DNA from: CAJXMH01 sp964001305
Lineage (GTDB): Bacteria; Bacteroidota; Bacteroidia; Flavobacteriales_E; Vicingaceae
NCBI GenBank assembly: GCA_964001305.1
Contig: CAXFAI010000026.1
Coordinates: 41,303 to 105,302 of the forward strand
DNA: 64,000 nucleotides
Direction of reading: 5' to 3'
In this document: piece after piece, positions 1 to 8,681 of the stretch
Layout of the letters: every line of letters begins with the position of its first letter
Position numbering within the stretch: the stretch's first letter is position 1
The notes under the pieces: model-generated
Databases searched by the model: none
What the model was told of the DNA's origin: nothing
The model's input: only the letters and a program-made list of their open reading frames with translations
Program-made: the position numbers and the translations under genes

Positions 1-66
1 AAATTAACCAACGAAATGATTGAACAATTTGAAAAGCATCCAGCAGTTGATTTTGCCTTAAATTAA
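1..66 (+). CDS. C-terminal end of an upstream gene, possibly DNA polymerase III alpha
   Basis: An open frame enters from the window edge and ends at TAA 64-66 after 21 residues (ending PAVDFALN). Only the tail is visible, so the product cannot be proven. In many Bacteroidota the gene directly before trxA is dnaE, whose tail is similarly short and polar. The assignment to dnaE rests on that gene order and is inference. The 88-base gap to trxA has no clear terminator, so the two could share a transcript. Confidence 0.4.
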   Translation, partial: KLTNEMIEQFEKHPAVDFALN

Positions 67-154
67 TGACAATTTGGCGCAAAAACGATTTGGATTGTTT
101 CTTGTTTAATCAATGAAAATTGAAATAATTAATCACCAATAAATAACAGAAATC

Positions 155-475
155 ATGGCATTAGAAATAACAGATGCAAATTTTGAAGAAGTAGTTTTAA
201 ACTCAGATAAACCAGTTTTAGTAGACTTTTGGGCAGAGTGGTGTGGACCATGTAGAATGGTTGGACCAGTTGTTGAAGAGTTAAGTGGCGAATACGAAGG
301 GAAAGCCGTAGTTGGCAAAGTAAACGTTGACCACAACCCTGAAGTTTCGGCAAAATATGGCATTAGAAACATTCCTACCGTTCTTTTCTTTAAAGGAGGA
401 GAAGTTGTAGATAAGCAAGTAGGTGCAGCGCCTAAATCAGCTTACGCTGGAAAGTTAGATGCTCAAATGGCATAA
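155..475 (+). CDS. trxA: Thioredoxin
   Basis: Cytoplasmic thiol-disulfide reductant that keeps proteins reduced and supplies electrons to enzymes such as ribonucleotide reductase. The 106-residue product has the family length. The redox motif WCGPC is at residues 29-33, the buried Asp at 24, and the cis-proline of the IPTVLFF strand near residue 73. ATG 155 gives the usual short N-terminus before the first strand. A strong hairpin terminator follows at about 537-590. No signal peptide is present, so the protein is cytoplasmic. Classic thioredoxin with no odd features. Confidence 0.97.
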   Translation: MALEITDANFEEVVLNSDKPVLVDFWAEWCGPCRMVGPVVEELSGEYEGKAVVGKVNVDHNPEVSAKYGIRNIPTVLFFKGGEVVDKQVGAAPKSAYAGKLDAQMA

Positions 476-536
476 AATCGCCTTTGGCGAGATAACAGTC
501 TAAAGCTGAATGCTTAAAGCATTTAGCCAAAAGCCT

Positions 537-590
537 TAAAAAACTCATTATAGAATTCTTTAACGGATTATTTATAATGAGTTTTTTACT
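537..590 (+). terminator. Rho-independent terminator after trxA
   Basis: An inverted repeat (AAACTCATTATA at 541-552, TATAATGAGTTT at 573-584), with flanking A and T runs that extend the stem, is followed by T residues. It ends the trxA transcript before the DUF58 gene. Confidence 0.8.
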
Positions 591-643
591 TTTAATTCGG
601 GCTTGGCTTTTTGCTCTTATCTTTAATCCTTAATCTTGTTTAC

Positions 644-1564
644 ATGGCTTCCATTAACCGTAAAGAACTTCAAGCATATACCCATTTAGAGCTTTTGGCC
701 AAACAAGTGGTGGAAGGGTTTATTACTGGCTTGCATAAAAGTCCATTTCACGGTTTTTCAGTTGAGTTTGCCGAGCATCGCTTGTATAACAGTGGCGAAT
801 CTACCCGTCATTTAGATTGGAAGTTATATGCCAAAACCGACAAGCTTTTTGTAAAACGCTACGAGGAGGAAACCAATTTGCGTTGTCGCATTGTGTTAGA
901 TGTTTCTTCTTCCATGTACTTTCCTGAAGATCGAAAGAAAGGAGAACTGAATAAACTAGATTTTTCCATTTATGCCGCAGCTGCTTTGGTCGAGCTGCTC
1001 AAAAAACAAAGAGATGCTTACGGTTTAAGCACTTTTAGTTCAAGTATAGAAACACATACACAGGCCAAGTCTAATGCCACTCACATGCGATTGGTGTATG
1101 CCGAATTGGAGAAACTTTTGGATCAGCAATCTTCTGGTAAACAAACATCAGCCGTAGAGTCTTTGCACCACATTGCCGAAATGATTCACAAACGTTCTTT
1201 AATCATCATTTTTAGTGATATGATGGACAATTCTGAACGGGAAGAAGAATTGCTTTCTGCTTTGCAGCACATGAAACACAACAAGCATGAAGTCATTTTA
1301 TTTCATGTGGTAGATCAAGCCAAAGAATTGGATTTTGAATTTGAAAACCGACCCTACCGCTTTGTAGATATGGAAAGTGGGGAAGAGGTAAAGCTAAACA
1401 CCAATGAGGTAAAAGAGCTCTATGTAAAAGAAATGCGCAAGCGAGAAAAAGAGCTTAAACTAAAATGCGGACAATACGGAATTGACTTTGTTGAAGCCGA
1501 TATTGCTAAAGGCTTTCATCAGATTTTATTGCCTTTTTTGAGTAAAAGGAAGCGGTTGTTTTAG
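644..1564 (+). CDS. DUF58 domain protein (von Willebrand A-like)
   Basis: Cytoplasmic protein of 306 residues. DUF58 proteins usually lie beside MoxR-type AAA ATPases and are thought to assist assembly or activation of protein complexes; no MoxR gene is visible here. The diagnostic N-terminal block is present: a LEL...VEGFITGLHKSPFHGFSVEF segment and the RHLDWKLYAKTDKLFVKRYEEE region. A vWA-like MIDAS start (LDVSSSMY, DxSxS) follows, and later IIFSDMMD. An upstream TTG at 611 would add 11 hydrophobic residues unlike family starts, so ATG 644 is preferred. It follows the trxA terminator. Confidence 0.9.
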   Translation: MASINRKELQAYTHLELLAKQVVEGFITGLHKSPFHGFSVEFAEHRLYNSGESTRHLDWKLYAKTDKLFVKRYEEETNLRCRIVLDVSSSMYFPEDRKKGELNKLDFSIYAAAALVELLKKQRDAYGLSTFSSSIETHTQAKSNATHMRLVYAELEKLLDQQSSGKQTSAVESLHHIAEMIHKRSLIIIFSDMMDNSEREEELLSALQHMKHNKHEVILFHVVDQAKELDFEFENRPYRFVDMESGEEVKLNTNEVKELYVKEMRKREKELKLKCGQYGIDFVEADIAKGFHQILLPFLSKRKRLF

Positions 1565-2145
1565 AAAATATACCTAGCCGATAAACTTACTGCTACAGGC
1601 CCACCAAGATCTGCTTGAATCGAATCTGGATATTCCTCTTGATAGGGATTAAAGGTAACACCACCCATAAACTCATCAAAATTGTTTCCATCATCATCAT
1701 AAAAATTAATGCTGATTACTTTGTTAATGTCAGTAATTTCAAATGGATTTGGAATATTTAATTTTAAAGGAAGCAATGAATTATTCAAATTTTGAATACT
1801 GTTGGGTGTAGCATATATAATTTTTCCATTTTGAAGAATTTGGATGTAAACATCAGGAAAGCTCCCTGAATCCCAACTCAATCCATTTGCTCTTAATTCT
1901 GGGATTCTTTCAATATAAAACTCGCTGAGAACAATGGTATCAGGTTCCGGCTGTGAGAAGAAATAAAAGTCTTTATTGTCTGAAGTTAACTTTACACAAT
2001 TCCCATCAATACAAACTTCATTTTTTTCACAATTGATTTCGTAACAAGGATTTTGGTCGTATGAGCATGAAAAGAATGAAAAGGCACACAAAAAAGCCAG
2101 AAAAAATAAGATTCGACAAGAATCAATATGACAGATAGTTCTCAT
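1561..2145 (-). CDS. Predicted lipoprotein with a Cys-rich N-terminal segment
   Basis: A 194-residue protein with a hydrophobic signal segment ending in a lipobox-like FSFFSC, so probably a lipoprotein. Just after it lies an EGF-like cysteine cluster (C-x4-C-x5-C-x4-C; NPCYEINCEKNEVCIDGNC). The remainder is beta-rich and acidic with no family I recognise. It overlaps the DUF58 stop codon tail to tail and is 3 bases from the next minus-strand lipoprotein. Those two and the PEGA-like gene probably form one operon (3260 down to 1561). Confidence 0.75.
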   Translation of the reverse strand: MRTICHIDSCRILFFLAFLCAFSFFSCSYDQNPCYEINCEKNEVCIDGNCVKLTSDNKDFYFFSQPEPDTIVLSEFYIERIPELRANGLSWDSGSFPDVYIQILQNGKIIYATPNSIQNLNNSLLPLKLNIPNPFEITDINKVISINFYDDDGNNFDEFMGGVTFNPYQEEYPDSIQADLGGPVAVSLSARYIF

Positions 2146-2148
2146 AAC

Positions 2149-2529
2149 TTAAGGATTATAAGTAAAGTTAGAAGGAACAGAAGTTCGTTCGGTTTTCGAA
2201 TTGTATAAATAGAGTTTGTATTGAATGATTCGGTTACATGGGATACTTAAGTAAATGTCTTTATATTCTCTTGTTAACCTGCTTTTATTAGATATGGTGT
2301 TTTCAATAATAACAAAGTCATAGTCCAAGCCTTCAGGTATATTTTGAGATTTGATTTCAACATCCACAGTAATTACATTACAACCTTGCTCCCTAATGTT
2401 GACTAGACTTAGATAATCTGCTTCTTGTATATCATTTGGATTGCTCAATTCAAGCCCTTCAAGCTCATTTTCTTCTTGACAAGCTATTACTATTAAGGAA
2501 ATCAAGAATAAGGTAAGTAGATTTTTCAT
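2149..2529 (-). CDS. Small predicted lipoprotein, unknown function
   Basis: 126 residues. An N-terminal signal (MKNLLTLFLISLIVIAC) has Cys at the lipobox position followed by acidic residues, typical of Bacteroidota surface-bound lipoproteins. The mature part has two cysteines and a beta-sandwich-like pattern but no family I know. It lies 3 bases upstream of the next lipoprotein and 2 bases after the PEGA-like gene, so co-expression is likely. Confidence 0.75.
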   Translation of the reverse strand: MKNLLTLFLISLIVIACQEENELEGLELSNPNDIQEADYLSLVNIREQGCNVITVDVEIKSQNIPEGLDYDFVIIENTISNKSRLTREYKDIYLSIPCNRIIQYKLYLYNSKTERTSVPSNFTYNP

Positions 2530-2531
2530 CT

Positions 2532-3260
2532 TTACTTTAATTTACAACTTAATGTTAAAGCACTATTGCCATTTAATAAGGATGGAGAAAGTGTAAAATC
2601 AGAAAGAAGAGGTGTTTCTTTGTATGTTGGTTTTTCTAACTTACTGGCTACTTTCCATCCAAAGTAAGTAACTACTGCTGCTGTCACTGTAGAAATAATG
2701 AGATTATTTTGAGCTTTTTCAATATTTACTAAAGCATCATCATAATTTTCTTTGTTTTGCTGAAATCGAAGTTTGTGAAAAGTAAATTCAGGCTCAAAAA
2801 GTGCACTTTCATAGGCAGTTTTATGAGAAAATGTATTTTCTTTAAATCGTTCAGCATCATCTTCATAATGTGTTAGATCTTGATAGGTGTTAAGAGCTAT
2901 TATACCATAAACTGCGATGGGTAAAAATTTTAGAACAATTTTATTTGTTCGATAGGCTAGTACCTTGTATCTGTATCGTTTGTATTTTTTAGAATAATCT
3001 AAATCAATTCGAATGGTTTTAAAATGACCACTATCAATTCTAACTAATCGTGTGTATAATTCGCGTTTAGGGGCCCAAGCCTTAATTTTATAATATCCGG
3101 TATCCAATTCAATAAACATTCCATTCTCCAACTTTATGGTGTCTAATTTAACTATAGCATCCATGGGTCTATGGTATACCCTTACTTTACCTTGGTTTTG
3201 CGCTGTTATTGAAGAATAGCTAGCTTGAAGCAGAAATAAAAAGATAAGAAATCGGTACAT
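2532..3260 (-). CDS. Membrane protein with a PEGA-like N-terminal domain
   Basis: The first ATG of the frame (3320) would put 20 odd residues before a clean signal peptide. ATG at 3258-3260 gives MYRFLIFLFLLQASYSSITAQ and is preferred. The following 70 residues resemble a PEGA-type fold (short beta motif with ...LDTGYYKIKAWAPKRE...). Hydrophobic segments follow near residues 110-125 (KFLPIAVYGIIAL) and 190-205 (IISTVTAAVVTYFGW). The function is unknown. It is the first gene of a minus-strand operon of three envelope proteins. Confidence 0.7.
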   Translation of the reverse strand: MYRFLIFLFLLQASYSSITAQNQGKVRVYHRPMDAIVKLDTIKLENGMFIELDTGYYKIKAWAPKRELYTRLVRIDSGHFKTIRIDLDYSKKYKRYRYKVLAYRTNKIVLKFLPIAVYGIIALNTYQDLTHYEDDAERFKENTFSHKTAYESALFEPEFTFHKLRFQQNKENYDDALVNIEKAQNNLIISTVTAAVVTYFGWKVASKLEKPTYKETPLLSDFTLSPSLLNGNSALTLSCKLK

Positions 3261-3401
3261 TAGAAAAAGTCTTGATTTTGCGATTACGAAAATATAAATC
3301 TTAGAGCTTATTTTAATCATTATGTCCTGATTTTATCATTTAAGGTCAAAGATTAGCTTAATTATTAATCCTTATCTTGCGAGCATACTAGCCAATTAAT
3401 T

Positions 3402-6400
3402 ATGAAAAAAAATCTACTACTACTTGCTTTTTCACTAGTCGTTTTATGCTTTTTGGGGAATACGCTCTTAGCACAACGCCTTAAACCCAATGATGAGATT
3501 TGGAGAAATGGTTTAGGTCAAGGATTTGACGGGATAAATAAGATAGCGTTTGACACTTTAGGACATGTTTTTGCGATTCAAGAAAATGGAGACATAACTT
3601 ATTGTTTTCGATTTGATAAACACAATGGTGATACCTTAAATTCTTTTGTTTATCAAGCAGACTCTAGCATAAAAGTATTGGAAGTTTATGTAGATTCAAT
3701 TGGGAATAGCTATGTTACCGGCTATCAGGGAGCCACTGCAGCATCAAATTCAGATTTAGTTGTTGCCAAGTATGATTCTATAGGAAATCGTTTATGGTAT
3801 GATGTATACAATGGTTCTCAATCCAAAAGAGATCAAGGAGTCGCTATTGATGTTGACCAGAATGGGAATGTTTATGTAGTAGGAACCATCAATGAATTGG
3901 TAAATGGTGGACACCTAAATTCAGATGTAATTACCATAAAATATAATTCAAATGGCTCAAGGGCATGGCTAAACGTATTTCAAGGCAACATGCCGGCAAC
4001 TAATCCTTTTGGGTGGAATGCTAGACGAAATGATGTAGCCAAAGACATTGCCGTTAACCATTTAGGTGACGTATTTATTGTAGGCTCAACGGATGATTAC
4101 TTTGCTATTGATTCCATGCCCGATCCTTTTGGTCCCGGAAATCTACCAGATTATAAAGAAGCCAAAAAAGCTTTTTTTATCAAGTATGATGCAAGTGGAA
4201 CACTACAGTGGAACAAAAAGAGCCCTGATTTTGTGATTTCACAATGGCCAGATTTTACGCCTATTTATTATAATGATGATGTCAATTATTTAATAGAAGT
4301 AAAAAACAACCACGTTTATGTTGCAGAAGAGCATTATGATGGGCAATTATCAAACTCATTAAATTGGTCACATCGAATTCCCTATGATTATGGACAGTCC
4401 TATTCTAAATATAGCTTTAGTGGTAGTAAATTATATACAAAGCCATTGGCAGTTCAATCCAATAAAAGGGAAATAATAAAGCAAATTTTAGTTGAAGATT
4501 CTGATGACTTTTATGTATTAACCAAAGAAGAAAATGCAGGTTCAAACTCTTATAATTTAACGAAATATACTTCAGCTGGAGCTTTATTATACACCAATGC
4601 ATACAGTGGTCTTTCTATGCGATTAAAATTTGATGTGCTAGATAGTACAGCCTATATTACCAGAACTGAATTTATTTTAGTGGCAGGACAAATAAGTACG
4701 AATCTGACTAGAGTAAATCCATCTGATGGTACTACAATTTGGAACAAAACTTCGGGCAATTCAACCAATGAAATTTTTGCTGCTCGAACCGATGAATCGG
4801 GAGACTTGTATACGATTATGAGGATTAATAATAAGAATTTAATCAAGTATTGTAGAGACTTGCCAACAGTGCAGGTGCTAAGTTTAGATTCAGCTATTTG
4901 TCAAGGGGATAGTCTTCAAATTCAAGCCACAACCAATGGGGTTTATCATTTTTGGTCGACTTCTGAAAACTTGTCAGATTCTACGATATTAAATCCATTT
5001 GTATACCCTAAATTCAATCAAAATTTTGTTTTTAGAGCTGAGCTTATTAATGGTTGTTACAAAACAGACACAGTAAGTATTGATGTTTCTTCAAAATACC
5101 AAGAATTTGAATTGTGTAATGGAGATAGTGTAATTGTAAATGGCCATGTTTATAAGCAATCAGGAACTTATTACGACACCATTTCAACCATGGGGACTTG
5201 TGATAGTATGATTACTACGGTAGTTACCGCAGCCCAATCCAGTACGCAAGGAACAACAGCCAGTATTTGTGCCAACGATAGTATGTTGTTTGCAGGGGTT
5301 TATTACAATCAAACAGGAATATATAGAGATACACTTCAGAATATGGCAGGATGTGATTCCATTCAGTATTTAGATTTAACCGTATTTCCTGTTTATGAAT
5401 TAATTGATACTGTTCAAACTTGCGGTCAATACTTTTGGAACAAAACAAATACGCTATATCGGCTAAGTGGAACTTATACCCATACATTAGTAAGTAGTTC
5501 AGGCTGCGATTCTATCCAGGTCTTGGATTTAACCATTAACTCAAGTCCAACTGCTGATGCAGGTAGTAATACCAGTATTTGTGCTGGAAATTCAATGGTT
5601 TTAAGAGGTTCACCAACTGGACCTTCCGGAGCAACTTATTTGTGGGATAATGCTTCCTCCTTAAATGACCCAACACTAGCGAATCCGGTAGCAAGCCCAA
5701 TGGTAACAACAACATATACGGTAACCGTTACTAATGCTTCTGCATGCTCTCAAACCGATCAAATTACAGTTACTGTAAATCCATTGCCTACGGCTGATGC
5801 AGGAGCAGATCAGTCTATTTGCTATGGTTCAACAGCTCAAATTGGGGGTTCGCCAACCTCTACAAGTCCAGGGGCTGTATTTCAATGGGATAATACGGCT
5901 ACTTTGAATAGTGCTACACAAGCTAACCCCATTGCAAACCCAAACGTAAGCACAACTTATACCGTTACGGTTACTGATGTAAATGGCTGTACGGCAGTAG
6001 ATCAAATGCTTTTAACAACTCATCCTTTATTAACCGTTGATGCAGGTAGCAATGCAAGTATTTGTGCTGGAAGTTCTATTGTTTTAGGAGGTTCACCAAC
6101 AGGGCCGTTAGGAGCAACATTTACTTGGGATAATGCAGCAACTCTAAATAATGCTGCAATCGCAAACCCAATGGCTACACCTATTGTAACAACTACTTAT
6201 TCTGTAACAGTTACAGATGTGAATGGTTGCACCACTGTAGATCAAATGATGGTAGTTGTCGTTAATCCTACTATTCAAACACAAAGAGATACGGCTTGTG
6301 GGGCTTATTTATGGTTACAGAATAACCAAATTTACACGACTAGCGGAAGTTATTACGATACTTTAAGTTCACACTTAGGTTGTGATTCGATTATTGAGTT

Positions 6401-6878
6401 ACAGTTAGTTGTAGATCAAGTAGACACGAGTGTAAGTAGAAATGATCCCATGCTGACTGCTAATCAATTAGGTGCTAGTTATCAATGGATTAATTGTGAT
6501 TCAAATCGTGCAATAAGTGGAGCAACTTCAAGAAGTTATACGGTTTTAACAAATGGAAATTATCAAGTAGAAGTGACTTACCAATCTTGTGTGGATACCA
6601 GCAGTTGTTATTTTGTCATGGTATCAAGTTTAGCAGAAGAAAATTCAACCAAAACCGATTGGAGTATTTATCCAAACCCCGTAAAAAGCATCTTAAATCT
6701 TGATTTAAAAAATGAAGAACTGTTAGGTGAGCAACTCTTAGTTTACGATATGAATGGGAAAGTGGTTTTTGAGACTAAAATTGAAAGCAAAATGCAACAA
6801 TTAGATGTAAGTAATCAAGCGAAAGGCGTTTATTTTGTAAGAGTTTTAGGATTAACCAAAAAGTTAATTATTCATTAG
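3402..6878 (+). CDS. Large T9SS-secreted protein (beta-propeller plus Ig-like repeats)
   Basis: A 1158-residue secreted protein. The signal peptide (residues 1-25, ending LLAQ) is followed by about 450 residues of SBBP/beta-propeller-like strands (repeats of DxxGNxYVxG type). A cysteine-rich segment of CDSI/CDSM modules comes next, then three near-identical Ig-like repeats at about residues 717-955. The C-terminal type A sorting domain begins near WSIYPNP and ends KGVYFVRVLGLTKKLIIH. This architecture is exported by Sec, passes the outer membrane through the type IX system, and is anchored at the surface or released. The stop overlaps the minus-strand DUF1801 gene by 11 bases. The exact ligand is unknown. 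Confidence 0.9.
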   Translation: MKKNLLLLAFSLVVLCFLGNTLLAQRLKPNDEIWRNGLGQGFDGINKIAFDTLGHVFAIQENGDITYCFRFDKHNGDTLNSFVYQADSSIKVLEVYVDSIGNSYVTGYQGATAASNSDLVVAKYDSIGNRLWYDVYNGSQSKRDQGVAIDVDQNGNVYVVGTINELVNGGHLNSDVITIKYNSNGSRAWLNVFQGNMPATNPFGWNARRNDVAKDIAVNHLGDVFIVGSTDDYFAIDSMPDPFGPGNLPDYKEAKKAFFIKYDASGTLQWNKKSPDFVISQWPDFTPIYYNDDVNYLIEVKNNHVYVAEEHYDGQLSNSLNWSHRIPYDYGQSYSKYSFSGSKLYTKPLAVQSNKREIIKQILVEDSDDFYVLTKEENAGSNSYNLTKYTSAGALLYTNAYSGLSMRLKFDVLDSTAYITRTEFILVAGQISTNLTRVNPSDGTTIWNKTSGNSTNEIFAARTDESGDLYTIMRINNKNLIKYCRDLPTVQVLSLDSAICQGDSLQIQATTNGVYHFWSTSENLSDSTILNPFVYPKFNQNFVFRAELINGCYKTDTVSIDVSSKYQEFELCNGDSVIVNGHVYKQSGTYYDTISTMGTCDSMITTVVTAAQSSTQGTTASICANDSMLFAGVYYNQTGIYRDTLQNMAGCDSIQYLDLTVFPVYELIDTVQTCGQYFWNKTNTLYRLSGTYTHTLVSSSGCDSIQVLDLTINSSPTADAGSNTSICAGNSMVLRGSPTGPSGATYLWDNASSLNDPTLANPVASPMVTTTYTVTVTNASACSQTDQITVTVNPLPTADAGADQSICYGSTAQIGGSPTSTSPGAVFQWDNTATLNSATQANPIANPNVSTTYTVTVTDVNGCTAVDQMLLTTHPLLTVDAGSNASICAGSSIVLGGSPTGPLGATFTWDNAATLNNAAIANPMATPIVTTTYSVTVTDVNGCTTVDQMMVVVVNPTIQTQRDTACGAYLWLQNNQIYTTSGSYYDTLSSHLGCDSIIELQLVVDQVDTSVSRNDPMLTANQLGASYQWINCDSNRAISGATSRSYTVLTNGNYQVEVTYQSCVDTSSCYFVMVSSLAEENSTKTDWSIYPNPVKSILNLDLKNEELLGEQLLVYDMNGKVVFETKIESKMQQLDVSNQAKGVYFVRVLGLTKKLIIH
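5549..6270 (+). repeat. Three in-gene tandem repeats of about 240 bp
   Basis: Three consecutive units starting near 5551, 5791 and 6034 each encode a domain running from TADAG or TVDAG through SICxGSS..GGSPTGP and TYTVTVTD. They are imperfect copies and could recombine to change adhesin length. Confidence 0.85.
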
Positions 6879-7296
6879 TAGCTAGGTTTAAATTCTCTTG
6901 ATCCTTCACTTTATGATATTGTAAAGTAGCAGCAATACATTGTTTTACTTCTTGAATTGGAATTTCTTGATTGATTTGGAAAAGAATAGCTCTATTTTTT
7001 TGGTATTCGAATACATCACCAAAAACAGCTTTAAAGGAAGGAACTAATTTACTGGTGCATTTAAAGTAGAGCGCATATTGATTAGGATTTTTAGCTTTCC
7101 AATCCATTCGAAGCGTGCTGCCTTTTTTAGTTAGATAACTTGGTTCGCCCCATTTTAGGGTTTCTTCTAATTCTTCAATGCCCAATTCTTTCGCGGTTTC
7201 AAGCACAAGCAATCGTAAATACTCCATATGGGGTTTTACTTCTTCTGGATAGCTCGCAAATTTGTCTGCTACCTTTGAGTCTCTATTCAGTTTCAT
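6868..7296 (-). CDS. DUF1801 domain protein
   Basis: 142-residue cytoplasmic protein of the DUF1801 (YdhG-like) family. Visible family features include the helical MEYLRLLVLETAKELG segment, then EETLKWGEPSYL and a central YALYFKCTSKLV strand pair. Its biochemical role is not established. The start ATG (7294-7296) overlaps the end of the response regulator gene by 14 bases, so it is likely translated from the same minus-strand transcript. It ends against the T9SS gene. Confidence 0.85.
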   Translation of the reverse strand: MKLNRDSKVADKFASYPEEVKPHMEYLRLLVLETAKELGIEELEETLKWGEPSYLTKKGSTLRMDWKAKNPNQYALYFKCTSKLVPSFKAVFGDVFEYQKNRAILFQINQEIPIQEVKQCIAATLQYHKVKDQENLNLATNE

Positions 7297-8641
7297 CTTT
7301 CGATTCTTTTAAGAGGCGATAAACCGTAGTTTGGCCAATGTCTAGTTGTTTAGCCACTTGCTTGGTATCGTTACTATACTTTTTCATGTATAATTGAACA
7401 ATCCGTTGGTTGTATTCACGCAAGGTTTGCTCTTGCAACATTAAATCGTTGATTTCATCCATGCTATTTAAAGTAATATCGTTCGCTGCTATTTCATCGG
7501 TATCGCTTAATACAATGGCTAGTTCAATCAATGATTTTAACTCTCGTACATTTCCTGGAAAGTGATAGGCTTTTAATTTGGACTTGGCTTCCTCAGCAAG
7601 CTTTTTCGGATTCAAGTCATTCTCCTTGCAGAACAAATTCATAAAATGTTTAGCCAAAATAATCACATCATTATCTCTATCTCTAAGTGGTGGTAATTCT
7701 ATGGGTAGGCCAAACAGTCGATAATAGAGATCTTCTCTAAAATTGCCGTTCTTAACTTCTTGACGTAAATCCTTGTGGGTAGCTACAATAATTCGACAGT
7801 CAATTTTACAACTTGCATTGCTTCCAATTCTAGTGATTTCTCGCTCTTGCAATACCCGTAATAATTTTACTTGAATGTTTAAATCAATCTCTCCGATTTC
7901 ATCTAGAAATAAAGTGCCTTGGTCTGCCTCTTCAAACTTTCCAATTCTTCGAGCTGTTGCGCCGGTAAAAGCGCCCTTTTCATGTCCAAAAAGTTCACTC
8001 TCAATTAATTCAGAAGGTATGGCAGCCATGTTTACCGCTACAAAGGGTTTATTCTTTCGTTTTGAATTGTAATGAATGGCTTTGGCTACCACTTCTTTTC
8101 CAGTTCCCGTTTCACCATGCACAGAAACGGTGATATTGGTTTCACAAGCCTTGTGAATCAAATGGAAAATCTTTTTAATGGCTTCGCTCGAACCGATTAT
8201 CGATTGTTCAAAATTGTACTTTCCCTGAACCTCTTTTTTTAAACTACTAATCTCATCTTTGAGCTTATGGTTTTTTTTAATTTTAGAAATGGAATTCAGC
8301 AAGCGGTTTTGAATGTCTTTATTTTTTGTCAGATAATCATAAGCTCCCTTTTTTAAGAGCTCAACAGCCGTTTCAATTTCTTCTTGCTCCGAAATGATGA
8401 TGACTTCAATTTGATCATTAAACTGTTTTATTTTTTCTAAAAGTTGCTCGCCATTCATATCAGGTAAGCGGTAATCTAAAGTGATAACTTGTGGATTTTC
8501 AGAAAGTGATTGTAATAAATCTTTTCCCTGAGTAAATGATTTAACTTCTAAATCGGGGTTTAAACTCAAATTATGAACTAACAATTTGTTATACCACTCA
8601 TTATCTTCAACTACAAAAACCTTAAAAGAAGGACTAGCCAT
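7283..8641 (-). CDS. Sigma-54-dependent response regulator (NtrC family)
   Basis: 452 residues in the classic order receiver, AAA+, Fis-type helix-turn-helix. The receiver has acidic residues E12/D13 and the phospho-acceptor D56 in ITLDYRLPDMNG. The AAA+ domain shows Walker A GETGTGKE and the GAFTGA loop (in GHEKGAFTGA) that contacts sigma-54, so it should activate RpoN promoters. The C-terminal HTH is KQVAKQLDIGQTTVYRLLKE. Its likely kinase is the hybrid histidine kinase 40 bases upstream on the same strand. Target promoters are not identifiable here. Confidence 0.93.
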   Translation of the reverse strand: MASPSFKVFVVEDNEWYNKLLVHNLSLNPDLEVKSFTQGKDLLQSLSENPQVITLDYRLPDMNGEQLLEKIKQFNDQIEVIIISEQEEIETAVELLKKGAYDYLTKNKDIQNRLLNSISKIKKNHKLKDEISSLKKEVQGKYNFEQSIIGSSEAIKKIFHLIHKACETNITVSVHGETGTGKEVVAKAIHYNSKRKNKPFVAVNMAAIPSELIESELFGHEKGAFTGATARRIGKFEEADQGTLFLDEIGEIDLNIQVKLLRVLQEREITRIGSNASCKIDCRIIVATHKDLRQEVKNGNFREDLYYRLFGLPIELPPLRDRDNDVIILAKHFMNLFCKENDLNPKKLAEEAKSKLKAYHFPGNVRELKSLIELAIVLSDTDEIAANDITLNSMDEINDLMLQEQTLREYNQRIVQLYMKKYSNDTKQVAKQLDIGQTTVYRLLKESKDETE

Positions 8642-8681
8642 ATTCGTGAATTTAGTCCTAAAAATACCTTAGAAAATTGGT